Assembly: GCF_021601385.1 (NCBI RefSeq)
Contig: NZ_BQHO01000020.1
Coordinates: forward strand, 1 to 64,000
Source: Pseudomonas parasichuanensis
GTDB taxonomy: Bacteria; Pseudomonadota; Gammaproteobacteria; Pseudomonadales; Pseudomonadaceae
Direction of reading: 5' to 3'
Length of the DNA stretch: 64,000 nucleotides
Shown here: piece after piece, positions 23,094 through 31,717 of the stretch
Layout of the letters: the number at the start of each line of letters is the position of its first letter
Numbering within the stretch: position 1 is the first letter of the stretch
Program-made: the position numbers and the translations under genes
The notes under the pieces: model-generated
Database searches by the model: none
What the model was told of the DNA's origin: nothing
What the model saw: only the letters and a program-made list of their open reading frames with translations

Positions 23094-23987
23094 TCAGCCG
23101 CTGCGCCACTTTTCCAGCAGGATCGCCACGAATTTTTCTGCCGCGGGCGACAACGAGGCGCCGCGCCGGTAGACCAGCCCGAGGGTGCGGGTGACCTCCG
23201 GCTCGGTGAGCGGGACGCTGGCCAGGGTCGGGTGGTCGGGCCCTGGCATCGCCAGGCTGGGCATGGCCGAAACCCCCAGCCCGGCCTCGACCATCCCCAG
23301 GGACGTGGACAGGTGCTGCACCTCGTAGAACCATTTGGGTCTTACGCTGAGCCCGCTCAGTGCGTGGTCCAGCAGCATACGGTTGCCACTCAGGCGGCCC
23401 ACGCCGATCAGCCGATAGTCCGCCAGTTCCGACCAGGTCACCGCTTTGCGCGACGCCAGTTCGTGGTCGCGCCGGCAGGCCAGGACGAACGGCTCCTGCA
23501 CCAGCGAGACGAACTCGATGTCCGAGTGCTGGCCGCTCATCATGTTGATGCCGAAGTCCGCTTCGCCGCGCAGCACCGCCTCCAGGCCGTCGTTGGCGCT
23601 GAGGTCGAGCAGGCGAATGCGGATTTTCGGGTACTGCTGGTTGTACAGGCGGATCACCGACGGCAGGAAATAGAAGGCCGCCGTCGGGATGCAGGCAAGC
23701 GTCACCTGGCCGCTCTGGCGTTCGGCCAGCTCGCGGATGCTCAGGATCGAGTCCTCGAAGTCATCCAGCAGGCGCCGTGCCTTGGGCAGAAAGTCCCGGC
23801 CAACGCTGGTCAGGCTGACGCGCCGGGTGGTGCGTTCGAGCAGCGGGGTACCCAGGCCCTCTTCAAGCTTCTTGATACGCCTGCTGAGCGCTGGCTGCGA
23901 CAGGTGCAGCACGTCCGCGGCTTCGTGGAAGCTGCCCAGTTCGGCGATTTTCACGAAAGATCTGATGTCTTGGAGCTCGTATTCCAT
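23094..23987 (-). CDS. LysR-family regulator
   Basis: A 297-aa LysR protein. Residues 1-62 form the winged helix (FVKIAELGSFHEAADVLHLSQPALSRRIKKLEEGLGTPLLERTTRRV), followed by a two-lobed effector domain. It is convergent with the MerR gene (4 nt apart) and divergent from the PrpF-family gene at 24298, so it most likely activates the isomerase-transporter cluster in response to a carboxylate. The intergenic region between them is mostly occupied by a REPIN. Confidence 0.93.
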   Translation of the reverse strand: MEYELQDIRSFVKIAELGSFHEAADVLHLSQPALSRRIKKLEEGLGTPLLERTTRRVSLTSVGRDFLPKARRLLDDFEDSILSIRELAERQSGQVTLACIPTAAFYFLPSVIRLYNQQYPKIRIRLLDLSANDGLEAVLRGEADFGINMMSGQHSDIEFVSLVQEPFVLACRRDHELASRKAVTWSELADYRLIGVGRLSGNRMLLDHALSGLSVRPKWFYEVQHLSTSLGMVEAGLGVSAMPSLAMPGPDHPTLASVPLTEPEVTRTLGLVYRRGASLSPAAEKFVAILLEKWRSG

Positions 23988-24028
23988 GGTGGCTCTCGGT
24001 TAAGTCCTGATGCCCGTGCACGCCCCTG

Positions 24029-24159
24029 TGTAGGAGCGGCCTTGCCGGGGCGCCGGACCGGCCGGAAAGGGCTGCGGAGCAGCCCCGGCGATTTCTGTTT
24101 TCACGCTGAAATCCTGGGGCCGCGTTGCGGCCCTTTCGCGGCACAAGGCCGCTCCTACA
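24029..24159. repeat. REPIN, second copy of the 8598-8714 element
   Basis: The left arm begins TGTAGGAGCGGCCTTG and the right arm ends GCGGCACAAGGCCGCTCCTACA. The inner part (GCAGCC, CGGCGATTT, CTGAAATCCTGGGGCCGCG) matches the element at 8598-8714. The left arm here carries a 21-nt GC-rich variant where the other has 7 nt, accounting exactly for the 14-nt length difference. It fills much of the 310-base LysR/PrpF gap; the remaining 138 bases (24160-24297) are promoter DNA with no other gene. Confidence 0.9.
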
Positions 24160-24297
24160 GGGGGCATCGCCAACGTTTGATTGATTTGCCAAGCGCAATA
24201 ATAGCTACGATCTTTGCATTGGATTGATTTATCCATGCCTGTCACTCTTTCGATCACAACATCAATTCAGCCGATTGATCAACAAGAGTCACTAGAC

Positions 24298-25377
24298 ATG
24301 CAACGAATCCCCTGTGTGCTCATGCGCGGCGGCACCTCCAAAGGCCCCATCTTCCATGCCTGGGATCTGCCCACCAATGTGGTCGAGCGTGATGAAGTGC
24401 TGTTGCGCCTGATGGGCTCCGGCCACGAGCTGGAAATCGACGGCATCGGTGGCGGCAGCCCGCAGACCAGCAAGGTGGCGATCGTCAGCCCGTCGCTGCA
24501 TGCCGACGCCGATGTCGATTACCTGTTCGTCCAGGTGATGGTGGCCCAGCGCCGTGTCGACACCGCGCCCAACTGCGGCAACATGCTCTGCGCCGTCGGC
24601 CCGTTCGCCATCGAGCAAGGGCTGGTGAAGGCTACCGAAGACAAGACCCTGGTGCGTATCCGCAACCTCAATACCAACACCTTCGTCAATTCCCTGGTCG
24701 AGACGCCCAAGGGCATCGTCCGTTACGAAGGCCGTACCGCCATCGACGGCGTGCCGGGCACGGCGGCGCCGATCCACCTGACGTTCCTCGACGCGGTCGG
24801 CAGCAAGACCGGGCAGCTGTTCCCCACCGGCCAGGCCTGCGATGTGATCGACGGTGTACCGGTGACCTGCATCGACATGGCCATGCCGATGATGATCGTC
24901 GAAGCCAGCCAACTGGGCCTGAGCGGCGGTGAAAGCCCCGCCGAGCTGGATGCCGACAGCCGCCTGCTCAAGCGCCTGGAAGCGCTGCGGATTAAAGCCG
25001 GGCGGGCCATGGGCCTGGGCGATGTCAGCGGCATGGTCATCCCCAAGCCGGTGCTGGTCAGCCCGGCGAAGTTCGGCGGCACCCTGCAGGTGCGCTACTT
25101 CATGCCGCACAACTGCCACCGGGCGCTGGCCATCACCGGCGCCATTGGCCTGGCAACCGCTTGCGTCAGCCCGGGTACCGTCACCATGAACCTGCTTGGC
25201 GATGCGGCCCCAGGCCTGCAGGAAGTGCGCCTCGAGCACCCCAGCGGCGGCATCGATGTGGCGCTCACGCGCAGCGGGCCAGACGGCAAGACTCTTCAAG
25301 CTTCCGTGGTACGTACCGCCCGCCGGCTGTTCTCAGGTTTCGTCTACGCCCCAACGGCCAGGCGGCTGGCTGGCTGA
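24298..25377 (+). CDS. PrpF/4-oxalomesaconate tautomerase family isomerase
   Basis: A 359-aa PrpF-family protein (MQRIPCVLMRGGTSKGPIF at the N-terminus, LEIDGIGGGSPQTSKVAIV, NCGNMLCAVGPFAI, and FMPHNCHRALAITGAIGLATAC). PrpF isomerises 2-methylaconitate and GalD tautomerises 4-oxalomesaconate by proton transfer. The sequence and context (no gallate dioxygenase, hydratase or aldolase nearby) do not fit GalD, while DctA and CitMHS transporters follow, so an aconitate-like tricarboxylate is a better guess. ATG at 24298 chosen at the conserved start; an upstream in-frame GTG/ATG would add a poorly coded 28-residue leader. Confidence 0.85.
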   Translation: MQRIPCVLMRGGTSKGPIFHAWDLPTNVVERDEVLLRLMGSGHELEIDGIGGGSPQTSKVAIVSPSLHADADVDYLFVQVMVAQRRVDTAPNCGNMLCAVGPFAIEQGLVKATEDKTLVRIRNLNTNTFVNSLVETPKGIVRYEGRTAIDGVPGTAAPIHLTFLDAVGSKTGQLFPTGQACDVIDGVPVTCIDMAMPMMIVEASQLGLSGGESPAELDADSRLLKRLEALRIKAGRAMGLGDVSGMVIPKPVLVSPAKFGGTLQVRYFMPHNCHRALAITGAIGLATACVSPGTVTMNLLGDAAPGLQEVRLEHPSGGIDVALTRSGPDGKTLQASVVRTARRLFSGFVYAPTARRLAG

Positions 25378-25437
25378 GCCGTTGTACCCGCGGTCAACAA
25401 AGCGCATCCGCACAAATCCAACAATGGGTGATGCCTC

Positions 25438-26757
25438 ATGAAACTGGTCAAATCACTGTACTTCCAGATCCTCTGCGCCGTCCTGCTGGGCGTGGTGGTC
25501 GGGCACTTCTGGGCGCAACAGGCGGTCGCCCTGAAACCGCTGGGCGATGCCTTCATCAAGCTGATCAAGATGATGATCGCGCCCGTGGTGTTCTGCACCA
25601 TCGTCACCGGCATCGCTGGCATGAGCGACCGGCGTTCGCTGGGCCGGCTGATGAGCAAGACACTGTTGCTGTTCCTGGTGCTGACCGTGATCAGCCTGGC
25701 GATCGGCCTCGCGGCGGTGCACATCTTCCGTCCGGGCGAGGGCATGAACATCGACCCGTCGACCCTCAGCACCCAGGGCCTGAGCCAGTACACCGACTCG
25801 GCGGCCAAGCTGGGTGTGGTCGACTTCTTCATGCACATCATCCCCGACACCTTCATCGGCGCGTTCAACAAAGGTGAAGTGCTGCCGGTGCTGTTCCTCG
25901 CCGTGCTGTGTGGCTTTGCCCTGTCGGCCATGGGCGAACGCGGCCAGCCGGTGCTCACCGTGCTGGAAGCGGCCTCGCAGATGGTGTTCAAGATCTTCGG
26001 CTACCTGATGCGCTTCGCCCCGGTGGGGGCCTTCGGCGCCCTGGCGTTCACCGTGGGGCAGTACGGCATCAGCTCGCTTGGCGCGCTGGCCAAGCTGGTC
26101 ATGACCCTGTACATCGCCTGTGCCTTCTTCGTGCTGGTGGTGCTTGGCGGGGTGTGCCGGGCCAATGGCTTCAGCCTGTGGAAGCTGCTGCGCTACCTGC
26201 GCGAAGAGTTCCTGGTGGTGCTCGGCACTTCGTCCACAGAACCGGTGCTGCCGCGCATGCTGCAGAAGCTCGAAGCCCTGGGTTGCAAGAAGGGGGTGGT
26301 AGGGCTGGTGCTGCCCACCGGTTACTCGTTCAACCTCGACGGCACGGCCATCTACCTGTCACTGGCCGCGGTGTTCATCGCCCAGGCCTGCAACATCGAC
26401 CTGACCCTCGGCCAGACCTTGACCATGCTGGCGATCATGCTGCTGTCGTCCAAGGGCGCGGCGGGGGTGACCGGCAGCGGCTTCGTTGCCCTGGCCTCGA
26501 CCCTGACCGTGATTCACGACATCCCCCTGGCGGGGTTGGCGCTGCTGATCGGTGTCGACCGCTTCATGTCCGAGGCGCGGGCGCTGACCAGCCTGGCCAG
26601 CAACGCGGTGGCCACGGTGGTCATCTCGCTGTCGGAAAACGCCTGCGACCGGCAGACGCTGATGCGCACCCTGGCCGAAGGCCCACAGCCGCAGCCCGCT
26701 GCCAGCGATGAACGCCCAGCCCAATGGCCGGCAGCCGAGTCGCACCGCCACGGCTAG
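25438..26757 (+). CDS. dctA: DctA C4-dicarboxylate/H+ or Na+ symporter
   Basis: A 439-aa protein of the DAACS family: about eight membrane helices plus two re-entrant hairpins, with LIKMMIAPVVFCTIVTGIAGM, the serine-rich VVLGTSSTEPVLPRML, and GYSFNLDGTAIYLSLAAVFIAQA. DctA imports succinate, fumarate, malate and, in some species, orotate or 2-oxoglutarate. It follows the PrpF gene by 60 nt, probably in one operon. It may be a cluster-specific paralogue and not the main DctA of the cell. Confidence 0.92.
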   Translation: MKLVKSLYFQILCAVLLGVVVGHFWAQQAVALKPLGDAFIKLIKMMIAPVVFCTIVTGIAGMSDRRSLGRLMSKTLLLFLVLTVISLAIGLAAVHIFRPGEGMNIDPSTLSTQGLSQYTDSAAKLGVVDFFMHIIPDTFIGAFNKGEVLPVLFLAVLCGFALSAMGERGQPVLTVLEAASQMVFKIFGYLMRFAPVGAFGALAFTVGQYGISSLGALAKLVMTLYIACAFFVLVVLGGVCRANGFSLWKLLRYLREEFLVVLGTSSTEPVLPRMLQKLEALGCKKGVVGLVLPTGYSFNLDGTAIYLSLAAVFIAQACNIDLTLGQTLTMLAIMLLSSKGAAGVTGSGFVALASTLTVIHDIPLAGLALLIGVDRFMSEARALTSLASNAVATVVISLSENACDRQTLMRTLAEGPQPQPAASDERPAQWPAAESHRHG

Positions 26758-26878
26758 CAACCCCGCCCCTAGCCACTGATTGACATAAACTTCCACCCAG
26801 CGCTGCAAGGCGCGGGTGGGGCAGGGGGCCGTTCGCGCTCGCGGCGGCCACACCCCATAAAAACAAGAGAATATTCCC

Positions 26879-28183
26879 ATGCTCGCATTGCTTGGCCTGG
26901 TCATGGTGGTGACCTTCACCTACCTGATCATGAGCAAACGCCTGTCGCCGATCGTCGCGCTCACCGTGGTTCCGATCGTCTTCGCCGTGATCGGCGGCTT
27001 CGCCCCGGACCTCGGCAAGATGATGCTCGACGGCCTGAAAACGGTCGCGCCGTCCGCCGCCTTGTTGCTGTTCGCCATCCTGTTCTTCGGCCTGATGATC
27101 GATGCCGGGCTGTTCGACCCGTTGATCCGCAAGATCCTCAAGCGGGTCAATGGCGACCCGATCAAGATCGCCATGGGCACCGCGCTGCTGTCGCTGCTGG
27201 TGGCCCTCGACGGCGACGGCACCACCACCTACATGATCACCTGCGCCGCCATGCTGCCGCTGTACAAGCGCATCGGCATGAACCCGATGATCCTGGCCAC
27301 CATCGCCATGCTCTCGCTGAGCATCATGAGCGGCCTGAGCCCGTGGGGCGGGCCGGCCACCCGGGCCATCGCCGCCCTGGGCTTGGATGCCAGCGAGTAC
27401 TTCATCCCGATGCTGCCGACCATGGTCGGCGGTGCGGCCTGGGTGGTGTTCACCGCGTTCCTGCTGGGCCGCGCCGAGCGCAAGCGCATCGGCAACATCA
27501 AGCTCGAATCCGGCGGCGGCAATTGCTACATCAAGGCTATCCTCGAAGACACCCCGCACAAGCGCCCGCGCCTGGCCTACGTCAACCTGGTGCTGGTGAT
27601 CGCGGTGATGGTCGCGCTGGTGATGGGCCTGATGCATGCGGCGATCCTGTTCATGATCGGCTTCGTCGCCGCCTTGATGATCAACTACCCGCAGCTCGAG
27701 CTGCAGAAGGCGCGCATCCTCGCCCACTCCGGCAACGCCATGACCGTGGTGCTGCTGGTATTCGCCGCCGGTATTTTTGCCGGCATCTTCTCCGGCACCA
27801 AGATGGTCGATGCGCTGGCGCAGACCCTGGTCGACTGGATCCCGGAAGCCTGGGGCCACTGGTTCCCGCTGGTGGTGGCGATCACCAGCATGCCGCTGAC
27901 CTTCGTGCTGTCCAACGACGCCTATTACTTCGGCGTGGTGCCGATCCTGGCCAACGCGGCGGCCGCCTATGGCATCGACCCGGTGGAGATCGCCCGCGCC
28001 TCGGTGCTCGGGCAGCCGGTGCACCTGATGAGCCCGCTGGTGGCGTCCACCTTGCTGCTGGTGGGCATGGTCGACCGCGACATCGGCGAATTCCAAAAAG
28101 CCACGGTGAAGTGGGCGGTGCTGACCTCGCTGGTGATCACCGCGCTGGCCCTGCTGACCGGGGCCCTGTCCTTCTTCGTCTGA
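26879..28183 (+). CDS. CitMHS-family citrate (metal:citrate) transporter
   Basis: A 434-aa protein with 11-12 membrane segments and CitMHS signatures: MLALLGLVMVVTFTYLIMSKRLSPIVAL, LDGDGTTTYMITCAAMLPLY, and MSGLSPWGGPATRAIAALG. Family members CitM and CitH import citrate or related tricarboxylates complexed with Mg2+ or Ca2+. It lies 122 nt after dctA on the same strand and before an OprD-type porin, giving a complete outer- and inner-membrane uptake path. Confidence 0.9.
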   Translation: MLALLGLVMVVTFTYLIMSKRLSPIVALTVVPIVFAVIGGFAPDLGKMMLDGLKTVAPSAALLLFAILFFGLMIDAGLFDPLIRKILKRVNGDPIKIAMGTALLSLLVALDGDGTTTYMITCAAMLPLYKRIGMNPMILATIAMLSLSIMSGLSPWGGPATRAIAALGLDASEYFIPMLPTMVGGAAWVVFTAFLLGRAERKRIGNIKLESGGGNCYIKAILEDTPHKRPRLAYVNLVLVIAVMVALVMGLMHAAILFMIGFVAALMINYPQLELQKARILAHSGNAMTVVLLVFAAGIFAGIFSGTKMVDALAQTLVDWIPEAWGHWFPLVVAITSMPLTFVLSNDAYYFGVVPILANAAAAYGIDPVEIARASVLGQPVHLMSPLVASTLLLVGMVDRDIGEFQKATVKWAVLTSLVITALALLTGALSFFV

Positions 28184-28250
28184 CCCGCCCTGCCGGGTGG
28201 CCGAGCGGCCGCCCCGTTACGCACCCATAACAATAAAAGAGTCCCCGAAC

Positions 28251-29504
28251 ATGACACGATCCCTCCAGCGTGGGGCCGCTTGCGGCCTGCTGTTCTGCAC
28301 CTTCCCTGCGGCCCAGGCGGCCGGTTTCATCGATGACAGCAGCCTCAAGCTGCAGTTGCGCAATGTGTATTTCAACGAGAATTTCCGCGACGAGCACGGC
28401 ATGAGCGCCCGCGCCGCCGCCAGCGCCAAGAGCGAGCGGGTGGAATGGGCGCAGGGCTTTCTGCTGGACTACCAGTCCGGTTTTACCCAGGGCCCGCTCG
28501 GCCTGGGGGTGGATGCCCTGGCACTGGTCGGGGTGAAGCTCGACTCGGGGCGCGGGCGCAGCGGCACCGGCCTGCTGCCGGTGCATGACGATGGCCGTGC
28601 GGCGGACGAGTTCGCCAGTTTCGGGGTCACCGCCAAGGTCAGGCTGGGCAAAACCGTGGTCAAACATGGCAGCTTGCTGCCCAAGACCCCGGTACTGGTC
28701 TACAACGACGCCCGCCTGCTGCCGCAGACCTACCAGGGCACCCAGCTGGTCAGCACCGACATCAGCGGCCTGACCCTGAGCGCCGGCCACCTCGACCGCT
28801 TCAAGCAGCGCGACTCCTCTGACAGCACCGGGCTGTATGCCGACGGCTACGGCGGTGGCGCATCGGGCGACTTCACCTATGCAGGCGCCGAGTACGCGGT
28901 CAGCAAGCAGCTGCGGTTGAGCTACTTCCACGGCGAGCTGGAGCACTTCTACCGCCAGGACTTCGGTGGGGTCCAGCATGACCTGCCGCTGGCAGGCGGT
29001 GTGCTGACCAGCGACCTGCGCTATTTCAAGAGCCGCGACAGCGGGGCGGCCTACGGTGGCCGCATCGACAACGACATGCTCAGCGGCCAGCTGGCCTATA
29101 CCCACACTGGCCACACCCTGGGCGCGGGCTACCAGGTGCTCGATGGCGAGGCGGGGCTGCCCTATGTCAGCGGGGCGACGGTGTATTCGTTCAGCAACGT
29201 CGGTATCGGCAAGTTCATCGAGGAAGAGGAGAAGACCTGGATGGCCAGCTATGCCTACAACTTTGCCGCTGCCGGCGTGCCGGGGCTGACGTTCATGGCC
29301 CGTTACCTGAGCGGCGACAATGGCCGCTCTGGCGCCGCGGGCTTGAGTGAGTGGGAGCGCGACATGGAAGTGGCGTACGTGGTGCAGTCGGGCAGCTTCA
29401 AGGGCCTGGGCGTGAAGCTGCGCAACTATGTGTACCGCGCCGACTTTGCCCGTGGGCGGGACAGCAATCGCATTTACCTGACCTACGACATCGCCCTGTG
29501 GTAG
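28251..29504 (+). CDS. OprD-family outer-membrane porin
   Basis: A 417-aa protein with a signal peptide (MTRSLQRGAACGLLFCTFPAAQA) and a mature beta-barrel rich in alternating hydrophobic strands, with OprD features (GFIDDSSLKLQLRNVYFNENFRDE, WAQGFLLDYQSGFTQGPLGLGVDAL, and the C-terminal NRIYLTYDIALW ending in aromatic Trp). OprD-family channels are substrate-specific; OpdH of P. aeruginosa passes tricarboxylates. As the last gene of a cluster with DctA and CitMHS it likely admits the same carboxylate. ATG at 28251 after a purine-rich stretch. Confidence 0.92.
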   Translation: MTRSLQRGAACGLLFCTFPAAQAAGFIDDSSLKLQLRNVYFNENFRDEHGMSARAAASAKSERVEWAQGFLLDYQSGFTQGPLGLGVDALALVGVKLDSGRGRSGTGLLPVHDDGRAADEFASFGVTAKVRLGKTVVKHGSLLPKTPVLVYNDARLLPQTYQGTQLVSTDISGLTLSAGHLDRFKQRDSSDSTGLYADGYGGGASGDFTYAGAEYAVSKQLRLSYFHGELEHFYRQDFGGVQHDLPLAGGVLTSDLRYFKSRDSGAAYGGRIDNDMLSGQLAYTHTGHTLGAGYQVLDGEAGLPYVSGATVYSFSNVGIGKFIEEEEKTWMASYAYNFAAAGVPGLTFMARYLSGDNGRSGAAGLSEWERDMEVAYVVQSGSFKGLGVKLRNYVYRADFARGRDSNRIYLTYDIALW

Positions 29505-29651
29505 TGCCTCGAGCTAGGCATGCAGCCAGAACGCGAACTCGGCAAAATGCTCGCCGTACCGTGCAAGAACGGCGTGGTCGCCCGCAGGCAACGCCAGGAT
29601 TGACGCACGTTCATGCCGGTGGCAGCGCACCCCGCGGTCGTGCCCTGGGCC

Positions 29652-29858
29652 TCAGTGCCGCTGCGCCTTGTCTGCCACTTCCAGCGTGGTGGTGTCGAAC
29701 CACTTTTCCATCGACCTGTTGCCTTCGAACCACTGGCAGAAGGCGAACACCGTGGCAGGGAACCCGGTCAGCGCACGTTGCTGCCGAATGTTGGCAATCG
29801 TCATCAGTGGCCCACCGCTTTTGAGCAGCACCACATCACCTCTGAAGAATTCGCTCAT
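29652..29858 (-). CDS. DUF2158 small protein
   Basis: A 68-aa protein that fits DUF2158 (YodC-like): FFRGDVVLLKSGGPLMTIANI at the N-terminus and CQWFEGN, then KWFDTTTLEVA at the C-terminus. The fold is a small beta barrel and function is unknown. It begins 1 nt after the stop of the TetR gene on the same strand, so it is probably co-transcribed with the efflux regulator. The 147 bases between it and the porin stop show no gene. Confidence 0.85.
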   Translation of the reverse strand: MSEFFRGDVVLLKSGGPLMTIANIRQQRALTGFPATVFAFCQWFEGNRSMEKWFDTTTLEVADKAQRH

Positions 29859-29859
29859 C

Positions 29860-30468
29860 TCAATGCTCCACGGTCAACTGCAAGGCGGGGGTTCGGCTCG
29901 CGGTTCCCAGCAGGAAAATCTGCTCCATGATCCCGTCGCTCGCACTGGGCATGCGGCCCCGCAGGCGCGCATCCACCGTTGCGTACAGCAACGTCATGAA
30001 CAGCTCGGTCAGCAGCGCGGCGGTGACATCGATACGGAAGGTTCCTTGTTGCTGACCGCTCAAGAATAGCGCGTCGAGCTTGTCCAGATAGAACTGCCAG
30101 TCGGCTTCGCGCTGCCCATTGGCCTGCAGATTGGCGTGATAGCGGGACACCAGAAACGCCATCAGCTCACCACGGGCCAGGTGCTCACCGATCAGCTGGC
30201 GCAGCGCGGCCAACGGCGACGACGCCAGCGGGGCGACGCTGTCGAGGATGCGTTCGAGGGTTTCCCTGGCGTGGCGTTCGAGCTGGCTGTCGAGGTTGTC
30301 CCGCGTGCCGCACAGCCGATGCAAGGTCGCCCGGCTGATGCCGGCCAGTTCGGCCAGTTCCTGCATGGAGGCCCGCGGCTGCAAAGCTGCCGCTGCAAAC
30401 AGTGTGTTCAGCAAGGTGGCGGGCAACGGCAGGCCGGGGGAATCCAGCCTCGATGCGATCGGGTTCAA
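29860..30468 (-). CDS. TetR-family regulator of the adjacent RND pump (copy A)
   Basis: A 202-aa TetR-type regulator. The HTH is MQELAELAGISRATLHRLCGTRDNL and the ligand domain is helical. The start codon is TTG at 30468, with a strong GGAGG ribosome site 6 nt upstream and no usable ATG nearby. It is divergent from the efflux genes, and the 94-base gap holds a 24-bp palindrome, so it is the likely local repressor. The second TetR at 36331-36891 shares the unusual TLHR(L/F)CGTRDNL motif, marking the two as relatives. Confidence 0.88.
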   Translation of the reverse strand: MNPIASRLDSPGLPLPATLLNTLFAAAALQPRASMQELAELAGISRATLHRLCGTRDNLDSQLERHARETLERILDSVAPLASSPLAALRQLIGEHLARGELMAFLVSRYHANLQANGQREADWQFYLDKLDALFLSGQQQGTFRIDVTAALLTELFMTLLYATVDARLRGRMPSASDGIMEQIFLLGTASRTPALQLTVEH

Positions 30469-30487
30469 GATAAGCCTCCAAATTATC

Positions 30488-30511
30488 TAATGAGACAAAT
30501 TTGACTCATTA
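30488..30511. promoter_or_regulatory. 24-bp palindrome, likely TetR operator
   Basis: The arms TAATGAGACAAA and TTTGACTCATTA are complementary at 11 of 12 positions. It lies 19 nt from the TTG start of the TetR gene and 51 nt before the efflux membrane-fusion ATG, where it would control both directions. Confidence 0.72.
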
Positions 30512-30562
30512 AGGTCGAAAAGGTAGCATTCGGTCCGTTTTCAATCAAGGCTCGGGTGAGTG

Positions 30563-31702
30563 ATGGGCAAGACACGTGCGTTAAGGATGGGTGTGCTGGC
30601 AGGCGCGATTGCATTGGCAGGGTGCGGCCCGGCTGAGGAGCAGCAGAGTGCGGCCGAAACACGCTATCCGGTGGAAGTGGTGAACCTGGTGGCCGAGCAG
30701 TTGACGCTGGCCTCGGAACTGCCTGGGCGGGTTGAGCCGATGCGGGTGGCCGAGGTGCGGGCGCGGGTGGCGGGCATCGTCCTGCACAAGCGTTTCGAAG
30801 AGGGCGCCGACGTCAAGGCCGGCGATGTGCTGTTCCAGATCGACCCGGCGCCGTTCAAGGTGGCCCTGGCCCGCGCCGAGGCCGACCTGGCCCGTGCCCA
30901 GGCGGTGCAGCAGGAGGCCGAGGCGCGGGTCAAGCGCTATGCGCCACTGGTCAAGATCGAAGCGGTCAGCCAGCAGGACTTCGACACTGCCACCGCCACA
31001 CTGCGCAGCGCCCAGGCCGCCGTGCGTTCCGGCCAGGCCGATGTGCAGACCGCACGCCTGAACCTCGGTTACGCCACCGTCACCGCGCCGATTTCCGGGC
31101 GTATCGGCCGGGCCCTGGCCACCGAGGGTGCGCTGGTGGGGCAGGGCGATGCCACGCTGATGGCGCGGATCCAGCAGCTCGACCCGATCTATGTCGACTT
31201 CACCCAGTCTGCCGCCGATGCCCTGCGCCTGCGTCAGGCCCTCAAGGACGGCGCACTGGCTGGCGGCGACGACAAGGCGCTGACCGCCCAGGTGGAAGGC
31301 ACCGACTACCAGCGCCAGGGCGCGCTGATGTTCACCGACGTGGCGGTCGACCGCGGCACTGGCCAGGTCACCCTGCGCGGGCGCTTCGACAATGCCGACG
31401 GCACCTTGTTGCCGGGCATGTACGTGCGCGTACGCACCCCGCAAGGCACCGATCGGCAAGCCTTGCTGGTGCCGCAACGGGCTGTGCAGCGCGGCAGCGA
31501 TGGCGCGGCGCGGGTAATGGTGGTCGGCACCGGCGGCGTGGCCGAGGCCCGCAGCGTACGCACCGGCGTGATGCAGGGCGCGCGCTGGCAGATCGTCGAA
31601 GGGTTGCACGCCGGCGACCAGGTGATCGTCGGCAGCCCAGCCGGCCTGGCCCCGGGCATGCCCGTGGTACCGGCCCAGGCGCAACAAGCTGCGGCGCAGT
31701 AA
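30563..31702 (+). CDS. RND efflux periplasmic adaptor (membrane fusion protein)
   Basis: A 379-aa HlyD/AcrA-type adaptor. It has a lipoprotein signal (GAIALAGC), the lipoyl halves (LPGRVEPMRVAEVRARVAGIV... and NLGYATVTAPISGRIGRALATEGALVGQGD), an alpha-hairpin between them (residues about 100-155) and the beta-barrel/MP domain (ALLVPQRAVQRG). It links the RND pump to the outer-membrane channel. I use the ATG at 30563; a GTG one codon earlier is possible. First gene of a three-gene efflux operon under the palindrome at 30488. Confidence 0.93.
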   Translation: MGKTRALRMGVLAGAIALAGCGPAEEQQSAAETRYPVEVVNLVAEQLTLASELPGRVEPMRVAEVRARVAGIVLHKRFEEGADVKAGDVLFQIDPAPFKVALARAEADLARAQAVQQEAEARVKRYAPLVKIEAVSQQDFDTATATLRSAQAAVRSGQADVQTARLNLGYATVTAPISGRIGRALATEGALVGQGDATLMARIQQLDPIYVDFTQSAADALRLRQALKDGALAGGDDKALTAQVEGTDYQRQGALMFTDVAVDRGTGQVTLRGRFDNADGTLLPGMYVRVRTPQGTDRQALLVPQRAVQRGSDGAARVMVVGTGGVAEARSVRTGVMQGARWQIVEGLHAGDQVIVGSPAGLAPGMPVVPAQAQQAAAQ

Positions 31703-31717
31703 GGCGAGGTCAAGATC

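Noticed and set aside
24298-25377. Assignment of the PrpF-family gene as galD
   Set aside because: No gallate dioxygenase, hydratase or aldolase gene is near, and the sequence differs clearly from P. putida GalD as I remember it; only family level is safe.
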